From NCBI GenBank assembly GCA_016182435.1, contig JACPGN010000086.1, positions 1 to 5,840 of the forward strand: a stretch of DNA of 5,840 bases. The letters run 5' to 3'. The notes below the pieces were generated by a model. The model made no database searches. It was not told the origin of the DNA and saw only the letters and a list, made by a program, of their open reading frames with translations. Positions within the stretch are counted from its first letter, which is position 1, and each line of letters starts with the position of its first letter. This document shows, one piece after another, positions 1 through 5,580 of this stretch. The position numbers and the translations under genes were made by a program. The stretch is from Lentisphaerota bacterium. Lineage in GTDB: Bacteria; Verrucomicrobiota; Kiritimatiellia; JAAZAB01.

Positions 1-1
1 C

Positions 2-301
2 TTTATTCCACGCCTGGAGAAAATGAAGCGCGCGCATAAAATCATCGGCGACGTCCGCGGCAAGGGCTGCCTCATGGGAATCGAGCTGGTCAAGGACCGC
101 GCCACGAAAGAGCCGTTTGACGAAGCGGGCAAGCAGGTGTACCAGCGCGCGTTCCGCAAGGGCCTGGCCTGGATCCCGGCCGGGCACATTTTGCGGATGA
201 GTCCGCCGATTGTCATGGATGTTGATGTGGCCGCCAAGTGCATGGACCTTATTGACGAAGCCATTGGGGAAACGGAAAAGGCATTAGGATTCGGAGGTTA
301 G
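2..301 (+). CDS. Class III PLP-dependent aminotransferase, C-terminal fragment (5' end outside window)
   Basis: This is the last 99 residues of a fold-type I, class III aminotransferase (the family of 4-aminobutyrate, acetylornithine and beta-alanine/pyruvate aminotransferases). These cytosolic enzymes move an amino group between an amine or amino acid and a 2-oxo acid. The frame is open from base 2 and ends at TAG 299-301. Seen in the sequence: IGDVRGKGCLMGIELVKD (about residues 15-32), matching the family's G-x-v-R-G-x-G-l-m-x-g-i-E-l-v block in the small domain, then the ILRMSPPIVM stretch matching 'lRisPPLvit', and a final helix resembling 'ldileeal'. The PLP lysine lies upstream and is not visible, so the substrate cannot be named. 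The stop codon and the last few codons (LGFGG) lie inside the first copy of a direct repeat (287-334), so the tail may have been altered by repeat insertion. It may be the upstream member of the same catabolic cluster, now separated from it by the repeat/GxxExxY cassette. Confidence 0.88.
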   Translation, partial: FIPRLEKMKRAHKIIGDVRGKGCLMGIELVKDRATKEPFDEAGKQVYQRAFRKGLAWIPAGHILRMSPPIVMDVDVAAKCMDLIDEAIGETEKALGFGG

Positions 302-329
302 CCACAAAGACGCACAAGAGGCACATATT

Positions 330-422
330 ATGAAGAGCTCGGATTCGGCAATTAGCCACAAAGACGCACAATCACTTGGGATTCGGAAATTAGCCACAAA
401 GATGCACAAGAGGCACAAATAA
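330..422 (+). other. Possible 30-codon mini-ORF overlapping the start of the GxxExxY gene
   Basis: An ATG at 330 sits 8 nt after AAGAGG (316-321), the same geometry as the GxxExxY start at 422. It opens a frame (MKSSDSAISHKDAQ...) that ends at TAA 420-422, overlapping the next ATG by one base (TAATG). The peptide is translated entirely from the repeats and has no recognisable domain. It could be a translationally coupled leader peptide. More likely it is a by-product of duplicating a start module. It is not supported as a protein gene beyond its start signal and stop overlap. Confidence 0.15.
408..413 (+). promoter_or_regulatory. Shine-Dalgarno of the GxxExxY gene, supplied by the repeat
   Basis: AAGAGG at 408-413 is 8 nt from the ATG at 422 and supports that start. 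It lies inside repeat copy 3 and is matched exactly by AAGAGG 316-321 in copy 1, so the repeat unit itself carries a translation start signal. Confidence 0.6.
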
Positions 423-796
423 TGAACGATAAAGAAGTTATGGCGCTATGCGACCGTGTCCGCGTGACAAGTATGGCTATACATGCTTATTTGAAGCATG
501 GGCATTTGGAAAAGATCTATGAAAATGCTTTGGCTCATCGCCTGACTAAGCAAAGAATTTGCGTAGAGCAACAGCATCCGCTAAAAGTGTTGGATGAGGA
601 TGGAACATTGCTTGGCGATTTTATTGCTGATCTGTTTGTTGAGCAAAACTTAATTATCGAGATTAAGGCATGCAAAACATTGGCAGACGAACATACAGCC
701 CAGATTCTTGGATATTTACGCGCATCACGAATGCGTCATGGCTTGCTGATCAATTATGGCGCCCCCAAACTGCAACTAAAAAAATTAGTATTGTGA
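422..796 (+). CDS. GxxExxY family protein
   Basis: This 124-residue protein belongs to the small GxxExxY family (PF13366), whose biochemical role is not established. Seen in the sequence: the signature G-H-L-E-K-I-Y at about residues 27-33, followed by ENALAHRL. Next comes a region resembling the family's 'v..q.pl.v.y.g..lg.y.aDllVe..vivElKa' block: PLKVLDEDGTLLGDFIADLFVEQNLIIEIKA with conserved G, D and E-x-K (about residues 53-83). A 'h.aQllnYLra' segment (HTAQILGYLRASRMRHGLLINYG) follows. The D...E-x-K arrangement resembles a PD-(D/E)xK nuclease core, which is inference. Length is typical of the family. The start at 422 has an AAGAGG 8 nt upstream. The gene is AT-richer than its neighbours (positions 481-540 are 23/60 G+C, against 33/60 at 1201-1260) and is preceded by repeats, suggesting an acquired cassette sitting between catabolic genes. 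Confidence 0.85.
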   Translation: MNDKEVMALCDRVRVTSMAIHAYLKHGHLEKIYENALAHRLTKQRICVEQQHPLKVLDEDGTLLGDFIADLFVEQNLIIEIKACKTLADEHTAQILGYLRASRMRHGLLINYGAPKLQLKKLVL

Positions 797-812
797 ATCT
801 TGTGCATCCCTG

Positions 813-833
813 GCCTGCGGCCGGGCAGGCTTT
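813..833 (+). terminator. Short GC-rich hairpin with T tail; possible weak terminator
   Basis: GCCTGC (813-818) pairs perfectly with GCAGGC (825-830) around a GGCCGG loop, followed by TTT (831-833). It sits 16 nt after the GxxExxY stop and could terminate or attenuate that transcript. The stem is only 6 bp and the T run only 3, so termination would be weak. The hairpin abuts a GTG at 834, which makes that GTG an unlikely start for the next gene. Confidence 0.35.
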
Positions 834-848
834 GTGGCAAATATTCTT

Positions 849-1994
849 ATGAAAACAATAAAATTCGGGATAATCGGGGCGGGGTTGATGGGGCGGGAAT
901 TTGCCAGCGCCATAGCGCGCTGGGCGCATTTGCCGGAAATGCGGGTCCGGCCGGAACTCGTCGCGGTGTGCGACAAAAATCCGGCCGTCCTGGACTGGTA
1001 CCGGCAGAACTTTCCCGCGATCCACTGCTTTACCGCCGATTACCGCGAGCTTCTGGCCAACAAGGCCGTAGAGGCGGTGTATTGCGCGGTGCCGCATAAC
1101 CTGCATGCGGAGTTCTATATGGCCATCATTCAAGCCGGCAAACACCTTATGGGCGAAAAGCCTTTCGGGATTGATCAGCCGGCCAACCGCTCCATCCTGG
1201 AGTGCGCCAAGGCCAACCCAAGCGTCTTCGTGCGCTGTTCATCCGAATTCCCTTTCTATCCCGCCTGCCAGCGGATCGGCGCCATGATTGAAGAGCAAGC
1301 CTTTGGCCGGATTATCGAAGTCAATAATTACTTTCTGCATTCCAGCGACCTCGATCCCGCCAAGCCATTGAACTGGAAACGCATGATTGAAATTAACGGC
1401 GAATATGGCTGCCTGGGCGACCTGGGCCTGCACGTCTGCCACGTCCCGTTCCGCGCCGGCTGGATTCCTGAAAATGTGCGCGCCATTCTTTCTGATATCG
1501 TCAAGGAGCGCCCGGATGGCCGGGGCGGCCGCGCGCCTTGCCGGACCTGGGACAATGCCACGCTGCTTTGTGAAGCCCGCGACCCAGTGGCGGACGCGCT
1601 CTTCCCGCTTACGCTCAAGACCCACCGGATCGCCCCCGGCGAGAAGGATACCTGGAGCATTGAAATCCTGGGCGCCAAGGCTTCCGCCCGGTTTTCCACG
1701 AAAAATCCCAAGCTGCTGCAAGTGCTGGAATATCGCGGGGGCGAGCAAGCCTGGCAACACTTAGACATGGGTCAGGAGACGGCCTTTAAGACGATTACCG
1801 GCGGTATTTTTGAGTTCGGCTTCTCCGATTCCATTCTGCAGATGTGGGCGGCCTTTCTTTATGAGTTAAGTGAAGGCAAGCCGCTCAAAAAGTTTGCGGG
1901 GTGCGTCACGCCGGAAGAAACAGCGCTGAGCCACGCGCTGTTCACGGCGGCGCTGCGCTCGCAAGCTCAGCAGCAGACGGTTACGGTAGGATAG
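849..1994 (+). CDS. Gfo/Idh/MocA family oxidoreductase
   Basis: This 381-residue NAD(P)-dependent oxidoreductase is of the glucose-fructose oxidoreductase / inositol dehydrogenase / MocA family, cytosolic enzymes that oxidise or reduce hydroxyl groups on sugars, cyclitols and derivatives. Seen in the sequence: an N-terminal Rossmann fold beginning IKFGIIGAGLMG (GxGxxG, about residues 3-14), then VYCAVPHNLHAEF. The family's E-K-P motif, GEKPFGID, has E103-K104-P105, Lys being the usual catalytic/cofactor residue. The D-x-x-x-H motif of the C-terminal domain is D191-L-G-L-H195, followed by a second His at 198. Length is normal for the family. The ATG at 849 is chosen because family members start at about 'kirfGiiGaG'. 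A GTG at 834 would add five residues but directly follows a hairpin, and neither start has a strong Shine-Dalgarno. It is followed 86 nt later by the aldolase and is probably in the same operon. Substrate unknown. Confidence 0.9.
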   Translation: MKTIKFGIIGAGLMGREFASAIARWAHLPEMRVRPELVAVCDKNPAVLDWYRQNFPAIHCFTADYRELLANKAVEAVYCAVPHNLHAEFYMAIIQAGKHLMGEKPFGIDQPANRSILECAKANPSVFVRCSSEFPFYPACQRIGAMIEEQAFGRIIEVNNYFLHSSDLDPAKPLNWKRMIEINGEYGCLGDLGLHVCHVPFRAGWIPENVRAILSDIVKERPDGRGGRAPCRTWDNATLLCEARDPVADALFPLTLKTHRIAPGEKDTWSIEILGAKASARFSTKNPKLLQVLEYRGGEQAWQHLDMGQETAFKTITGGIFEFGFSDSILQMWAAFLYELSEGKPLKKFAGCVTPEETALSHALFTAALRSQAQQQTVTVG

Positions 1995-2066
1995 GGCGGT
2001 GATGCGTTAGTAAAAAATCCGCTTGCGCGAGGTCGTCTTTTATTTGACCGCCGCGCGCCGGCATCA

Positions 2067-2073
2067 GGGGAGG
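2067..2073 (+). promoter_or_regulatory. Strong Shine-Dalgarno of the aldolase gene
   Basis: GGGGAGG at 2067-2073 lies 7 nt before the ATG at 2081 and fixes that start. The rest of the 86-nt gap after the oxidoreductase (1995-2080) shows no clear terminator or promoter. Confidence 0.7.
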
Positions 2074-2080
2074 AATCAGC

Positions 2081-2896
2081 ATGAATGGCAAGCAGTTCCG
2101 GTTGAAACGGTTTCTTTCGCGCGCGGACAAGCTCGTGGTGGCAGCCATGGATCACTGCGCGTTTATGGGTCCGATCCCGGGGTTGGAAAATCCCGCGCAG
2201 ACCTGCGCCCAACTGGTAAAAGCCGATGCCGTATTGCTGCTTCCAGGAATGATTCGGCACGTGGCCGAACATCTGGCCGTTCCGCCGGCGCCCAGCGTGA
2301 TCACGCGCTTAGCCTGGAATTCCACTTATTGCTTTCAATGGCGCTATCGCCAAAGCCGCCATTCCAGGATGCTGACGGTGGCTGAAGCGCTGGAGAAGGG
2401 CGCCGACCTTGTGCTCTCGTCGCTGGCGCTCAATACGGGCAGCGAAGAGGTGGATGCAGAAAACGCCGGCCTTTTCAGCCAATATGTTCAACAAGCCGGC
2501 CAACTGGGCATTCCCATTGTGGGCGAATATTTCCCGGCTAAAACAGAAGGCATGTCGAAAAAGACGTTGCACGAGACAATTAAAATCGGCTGCCGGGCAG
2601 TTGCCGAGCTCGGCGCCGACCTGATCAAGACCTTTTATACCGGCGCCAGGTTCGATGAAATTGTCGCGGCCACGCCCGTGCCGATCCTGGTGCTGGGCGC
2701 GGAGAAGATGCCTACCGAAGCCCACGCCTTGACGCTTGCCCGGAATGCAGCGCAATCCGGAGCCCGCGGCATTGTTTTCGGGCGCAACATTTTTCAATCC
2801 CGCGCGCCGGCGCGTTTCATCCAGGCCGTGCGGGCGGTCATAAACGGCGAATGCACCGTCGCCGCGGCGGTGCGGACCTTCAAATTGCAAGGTTAA
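2081..2896 (+). CDS. Class I aldolase, DhnA/FbaB/LsrF type (DeoC/LacD-like TIM barrel)
   Basis: This 271-residue Schiff-base aldolase is of the archaeal-type class I fructose-bisphosphate aldolase group, which also includes LsrF and ADH-synthase enzymes. They cleave or form a C-C bond in phosphorylated sugars or related ketoses. Seen in the sequence: AAMDHCAFMGPIPGLENP near the N-terminus, matching the family's 'mDHg...GPi.Gled' with D24; GEYFPAKTEG with Y150, where the family has its catalytic Tyr; GADLIKTFYTG with K183, the Schiff-base lysine of 'aDivKt.YtG'; and GARGIVFGRNIFQ, the C-terminal phosphate-binding segment 'GArGv.fGRNi.q'. The Tyr-to-Lys spacing of 33 is close to that recalled for the Thermoproteus tenax enzyme (Y146, K177). 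Length is normal. A strong Shine-Dalgarno supports the start. The stop is 2 nt before the methyltransferase GTG, so the two are translationally linked. The true substrate may be an uncommon sugar phosphate rather than fructose bisphosphate, given the context. Confidence 0.88.
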   Translation: MNGKQFRLKRFLSRADKLVVAAMDHCAFMGPIPGLENPAQTCAQLVKADAVLLLPGMIRHVAEHLAVPPAPSVITRLAWNSTYCFQWRYRQSRHSRMLTVAEALEKGADLVLSSLALNTGSEEVDAENAGLFSQYVQQAGQLGIPIVGEYFPAKTEGMSKKTLHETIKIGCRAVAELGADLIKTFYTGARFDEIVAATPVPILVLGAEKMPTEAHALTLARNAAQSGARGIVFGRNIFQSRAPARFIQAVRAVINGECTVAAAVRTFKLQG

Positions 2897-2898
2897 GA

Positions 2899-4377
2899 GT
2901 GCCTCGCAAAGCTTCCGCGCAGTTGCCGTGGGCCGGGCCGCTGGCGCCCGACCAGTTGCCTAAGCTCCACAATGCTACGCTCGCGCTCCTGGAGCAAACC
3001 GGACTGCGGGTGGACTGCGCTGATTTTCACGAACCGCTCAGCGCCGCCGGCGCCAGAGTGAACCGCGACACGCGCGTGGTGAAATTTACGCCGAGCCTGA
3101 TCGAAGCGACCGTGGCTTATCTGCGCCAGGAAATCGCTTCCGGCCGCAGGCAGTGCCTTTTAAATGGCGTAACCAACCCGCGCTGGACGCCGCCCCTGGG
3201 CTGCAAATTTGGCGGCGCCTGCATCGAATATTGCGACCCGCAGACCAACTCGATCCGGCCGCCCACGGAGCAGGATTTAATTCGGCTGCTGCAATTAGGT
3301 GAAGCGCTGAGCGCGGTTGGATTCGTGGGCAATCCGGTTGTCTGCCTTACCGATGCCCAGGGCCGCAAGGTTTCCGGCGCCATGCAACGGATCAAGACCG
3401 CCGCACTGGTCGCCAAATACACCACCAAATGCGGCAGCACGGAAGTCTGGAACGAAACCGAACTGGCCTTTCTGGTCGAGATTGGCGAAATTGTGCGCGG
3501 CAGTAAGGCGGCCTACTTAGCCGCGCCTTGCTTCATCACGGCCAAAGAAACCATCGCGCCGCTCCAATTTCCCGCTGAAGATGGACGCATCCTCCTGATG
3601 TTGGCTCGCGCCGGCTTGCCGGCCACCATCGTTCCGATGCCGGTAACGGGTGGCACCTGCCCCTGTTCCGTGGCGGCTAACCTGGTCATGGCCAATGCGG
3701 AAATTCTGGGAGTGCTCGCTTGCCTGCATGCGGCGGCGCCCCAGGCCATCATTGGCGGCGGCGTGATCAGCGGGGTCATGGACATGGCCACCGGCGCGGC
3801 CAGCTTCTCGGCCCCGGAAGCCCTGCTGCAGGATGCCGGCCTTGCTCAGCTCTATGACACGTTCTATGGCCAGGACCTGGCCATCGGCACGGGATATATT
3901 GACGCCAAGTATCCGGGCGCGCAAGCGTCCGCCGAAAAAGCGCTGAAGATGGAAATGGCCGCGCGCCAGGGACGATATAACTTTCCCGTCGGATTACTGG
4001 CCGGCGGCAAACGTTTCTCGCCGGTGCAGGCGCTCATTGAGCTGGAACTGGCCGAATATATCCGGCGCCTGACGGCCAACCTTGACCTCAGCGCTGAAAC
4101 CCTGGCCTTAAGCGTCATTCAGGAAGTGGGCATCGGCGGGGAGTTCCTGTCCCACGCGCATACCTTGAAGGAATTTCGCCGGAACTTGTGGTTACCCGAA
4201 CTATGGGATCGCTCGATGCCCACCGGACTTGAATCGGAACGAAAAAAGGATATGGTGGCCGCGGCGCAGGAGAAACTCCAGGCCATCTGGAATCGCGCCG
4301 ATCTTTATCAAATTGACGAGGAGCGCAGCCGGGCAATTGATGAGGTCGTAGACCGGGCGCAGCGCGTGTTGCAGTAA
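2899..4377 (+). CDS. MttB superfamily (trimethylamine methyltransferase-like) protein without pyrrolysine
   Basis: This 492-residue protein belongs to the MttB superfamily (PF06253). These methyltransferases move a methyl group from a quaternary or tertiary amine to a corrinoid protein. Archaeal MttB contains pyrrolysine, while bacterial relatives such as MtgB (glycine betaine) do not. Seen in the sequence: an N-terminal helix resembling 'lh.atl.iLeetGvrv' (LHNATLALLEQTGLRVDC), then TGGTCP (250-255), VMDMATG (293-299) with ASFSAPEALLQDAG after it, and a GTGYIDAKYPGAQA block (330-343, D335-A-K337). The frame has no internal stop and ends in TAA, so no pyrrolysine is encoded. The GTG at 2899 is chosen as start. 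It follows the aldolase stop by 2 nt and has AAGG (2889-2892) 6 nt upstream. An in-frame ATG at 2851 would overlap the aldolase by 46 nt and adds 16 Arg-rich residues unlike the family. No corrinoid protein or RamA-type activator gene is visible nearby. Substrate unknown. Confidence 0.87.
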   Translation: MPRKASAQLPWAGPLAPDQLPKLHNATLALLEQTGLRVDCADFHEPLSAAGARVNRDTRVVKFTPSLIEATVAYLRQEIASGRRQCLLNGVTNPRWTPPLGCKFGGACIEYCDPQTNSIRPPTEQDLIRLLQLGEALSAVGFVGNPVVCLTDAQGRKVSGAMQRIKTAALVAKYTTKCGSTEVWNETELAFLVEIGEIVRGSKAAYLAAPCFITAKETIAPLQFPAEDGRILLMLARAGLPATIVPMPVTGGTCPCSVAANLVMANAEILGVLACLHAAAPQAIIGGGVISGVMDMATGAASFSAPEALLQDAGLAQLYDTFYGQDLAIGTGYIDAKYPGAQASAEKALKMEMAARQGRYNFPVGLLAGGKRFSPVQALIELELAEYIRRLTANLDLSAETLALSVIQEVGIGGEFLSHAHTLKEFRRNLWLPELWDRSMPTGLESERKKDMVAAAQEKLQAIWNRADLYQIDEERSRAIDEVVDRAQRVLQ

Positions 4378-4420
4378 GGCCTGACCAAGATATTTGAAAT
4401 AGTAAATCATATTATACGTC

Positions 4421-4486
4421 TGTCATTCCCGCGAAGGCGGGAATCCAGTCCGGCTTTTCTGGATTCCCATTTTCATGGGAATGACA
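4421..4486. repeat. 66-bp composite palindrome of two ATTCCC-N8-GGGAAT hairpins
   Basis: The outer arms TGTCATTCCC (4421-4430) and GGGAATGACA (4477-4486) are perfect inverted repeats. So are the inner arms GGGAATCCAG (4439-4448) and CTGGATTCCC (4459-4468), around a 10-nt loop. Each half is also its own hairpin: ATTCCCGC-GAAG-GCGGGAAT (4425-4444) and ATTCCCAT-TTTC-ATGGGAAT (4463-4482), both with 8-bp perfect stems. The half-unit matches the ATTCCC-N8-GGGAAT pattern of the neisserial dRS3 repeat as I recall it. Near-identical 'tgtcattcccgcgaa(a/g)gcgggaatccag' repeats are common as dispersed elements in many environmental genomes. It lies between the methyltransferase stop and the next gene, and could act as a transcript end, mRNA-protecting structure or non-autonomous mobile repeat. 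Confidence 0.88.
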
Positions 4487-4583
4487 AGCACTCGAACTGT
4501 CGTTCATTAAATGTTCAGCATAAAATGAATAGATTCAACGAAGTAGAATCTACGTTTGTTGTAACATCGCAACTAAAGATTGA

Positions 4584-4588
4584 AGGAG
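4584..4588 (+). promoter_or_regulatory. Shine-Dalgarno that decides the start of the isomerase homologue
   Basis: AGGAG at 4584-4588, within GAAGGAGA, lies 5 nt before the ATG at 4594. It favours this start over the upstream in-frame ATG at 4525, which has no comparable signal. Confidence 0.7.
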
Positions 4589-4593
4589 AAACC

Positions 4594-5580
4594 ATGAGAA
4601 TTGCCGCAATCGGTCTTTGTGACCCGGGATATTCAGAAAAATTGGCCGCGGAGCAGCAGGCCGCTTCCGTGGCGCGGCTGCGTCAGGGAATAGCCGATGT
4701 GGTTGACGCCGGCTTGCAACCTGATGAACGCCGTTCGGTCCAGGCAATAACGGCGCTGGCCAAACAACACGCCGCGAAGCCGTTTGACGCCTTGTTCCTG
4801 GTGCAGGCGGCCTGGGCCCGGCCGGCCGTCTTATTGCAGATTATCCGGGCGTTTCCGGCTCTGCCCATGGTGCTGTATTCGCCCGGCAGTCCGATAGTCA
4901 ATGGGTTGATTCGTTCCATAGCCCCGGCGGCGGGCGCCTGCGCTTGCTTGCCGATCCTGCGCCGCCATGGAATCAAGTTCAAGTATGTCTTCTCCGCTCC
5001 GGGCGCGCCCATCATGGAAGCGGATTTTATGCCCTTTCTGCGCGCCGCCCGGACCAGCCGGAAGTTGAGCGGCGCAAAACTGGGTATGATCGGTTTCGGC
5101 GACATGCGCCTGCAGGCCACGGGCTTTGATGTTCAGGAGGTGCATGAGACCTTCGGCGTGGAAGTTGAGTCCCGCGATATGCTCGAATTGCAAAAGGAAA
5201 TGGAGGCGCTCGATCGGCAAGACGTGGCGCGCGAACTAAAGCAATTGACCGCAGGGTGGGTATTCGAAGGCCGGAACTCGTCTCCGGAAGCGCTGCAAAA
5301 AGTCGTTGCCATGTTCATGGTGCTCAATCGCTGGGCCGAGGAGAACGGTTATGTGGGCTTAAGCATCAAATGCCCTACGGGGGTCGCGGCGCATCTCGGC
5401 ATCACGCCGTGCCTGGTCGGTTGCTTGCTGGCCCGGAAATATCATTATGTCTGCGAGAATGACATACCCGGGCTGCTGGGCCAGGTCATTCTGGGTTTCT
5501 TAAGCGACCAGATGAGCGCCTACTGGGAGTTCTACGAGGCTTTCGCTGATAACGCGTGCGCGTTTTTGAAGGATTCATGA
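4594..5580 (+). CDS. L-fucose/L-arabinose isomerase-like protein, N-terminal part (split or frameshifted gene)
   Basis: These 328 residues match the front two thirds of the compact (about 450-500 residue) L-fucose/L-arabinose isomerase-like family, whose characterised members interconvert aldoses and ketoses using a metal ion. Seen in the sequence: MRIAAIGLCDPGY at the start, ALFLVQAAWARPAVLLQI, KLGMIGFGDMRLQATGFD, and an EVHETFGVEVESRDMLEL segment resembling the family's 'fGvevehld..el'. The active-site domain block is GLSIKCPTGVAAHLGITPC (about 256-274) followed by C287-E-N-D290. The family usually has C-W-P-E at the first position and C-E-G-D at the second. Here Asp290 is present, but the Glu position is Gly263. 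The frame stops at TGA 5578-5580, before the last family domain, which continues in the -1 frame from the overlapping ATG at 5577. The start at 4594 has a strong Shine-Dalgarno. Either a frameshift after the T5 run at 5563-5567 or a genuinely two-part protein is possible. Confidence 0.75.
   Translation: MRIAAIGLCDPGYSEKLAAEQQAASVARLRQGIADVVDAGLQPDERRSVQAITALAKQHAAKPFDALFLVQAAWARPAVLLQIIRAFPALPMVLYSPGSPIVNGLIRSIAPAAGACACLPILRRHGIKFKYVFSAPGAPIMEADFMPFLRAARTSRKLSGAKLGMIGFGDMRLQATGFDVQEVHETFGVEVESRDMLELQKEMEALDRQDVARELKQLTAGWVFEGRNSSPEALQKVVAMFMVLNRWAEENGYVGLSIKCPTGVAAHLGITPCLVGCLLARKYHYVCENDIPGLLGQVILGFLSDQMSAYWEFYEAFADNACAFLKDS

Larger units (their letters stand above)
287..426 (+). repeat. Three tandemly arranged direct repeats of about 31-48 bp
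   Basis: Copies lie at 287-334, 341-371 and 379-426. Each begins GGATTCGG and continues through a TTAGCCACAAAGA-(C/T)-GCACAA core. Copies 1 and 3 are full length (48 bp, 5 differences by eye). Both continue through AAGAGGCACA to an ATGAA, so they carry the same Shine-Dalgarno-like AAGAGG placed 8 nt before an ATG. Copy 2 is truncated after the core (31 bp, 3 differences from copy 1). Copy 1 covers the stop codon of the aminotransferase, and copy 3 is the leader of the GxxExxY gene. From memory, 'ccacaaagacacaaaggcaca'-type repeats often precede GxxExxY genes in many bacteria. That association is recollection, not something searched here. Confidence 0.85.
4378..4593 (+). other. Noncoding gap between methyltransferase and isomerase homologue
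   Basis: These 216 bp are clearly AT-richer than the flanking genes apart from the composite palindrome at 4421-4486. An in-frame ATG at 4525 would extend the downstream gene by 23 residues, but its predicted peptide is unlike the family N-terminus and it lacks a Shine-Dalgarno, so I treat 4487-4593 as untranslated leader. A TAAAAT at 4521-4526 could be a -10 element, but no convincing -35 is visible at 16-18 nt spacing. A separate promoter here is plausible from the position and composition but is not shown. Confidence 0.4.

Noticed and set aside
287..426. CRISPR array
   Set aside because: Only three copies with unequal length and spacing, spacers of about 6-7 nt, and no cas genes. These are direct repeats of another kind.
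482..500. Perfect 7-bp inverted repeat CATGCTT/AAGCATG inside the GxxExxY gene
   Set aside because: It lies within coding sequence with no associated regulatory context, and a single 7-bp hairpin of this kind is expected by chance.
834..848. GTG at 834 as the start of the oxidoreductase
   Set aside because: It directly follows the hairpin at 813-830 and adds five residues not typical of the family. The ATG at 849 gives the usual N-terminus.
750..1145. Long open frame on the - strand across the GxxExxY/oxidoreductase junction
   Set aside because: It overlaps two well-supported + strand genes, has no recognisable domain, and is of the kind produced opposite GC-rich coding DNA.
1239..1768. Two - strand open frames opposite the oxidoreductase
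   Set aside because: They are antisense shadows of a gene with clear Rossmann, EKP and DxxxH motifs, and no protein family is recognisable in them.
2309..2890. 193-codon open frame on the - strand opposite the aldolase
   Set aside because: The + strand carries the complete aldolase motif set in one frame. The reverse frame has no family signature and is rich in residues typical of antisense translation.
3880..3910. Possible pyrrolysine site in the MttB homologue
   Set aside because: No in-frame TAG occurs anywhere in the gene, which ends in TAA. This is a non-pyrrolysine member.
4525..4593. Upstream ATG at 4525 as the start of the isomerase homologue
   Set aside because: No Shine-Dalgarno and an N-terminus unlike the family. 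The ATG at 4594 has AGGAG at good spacing.
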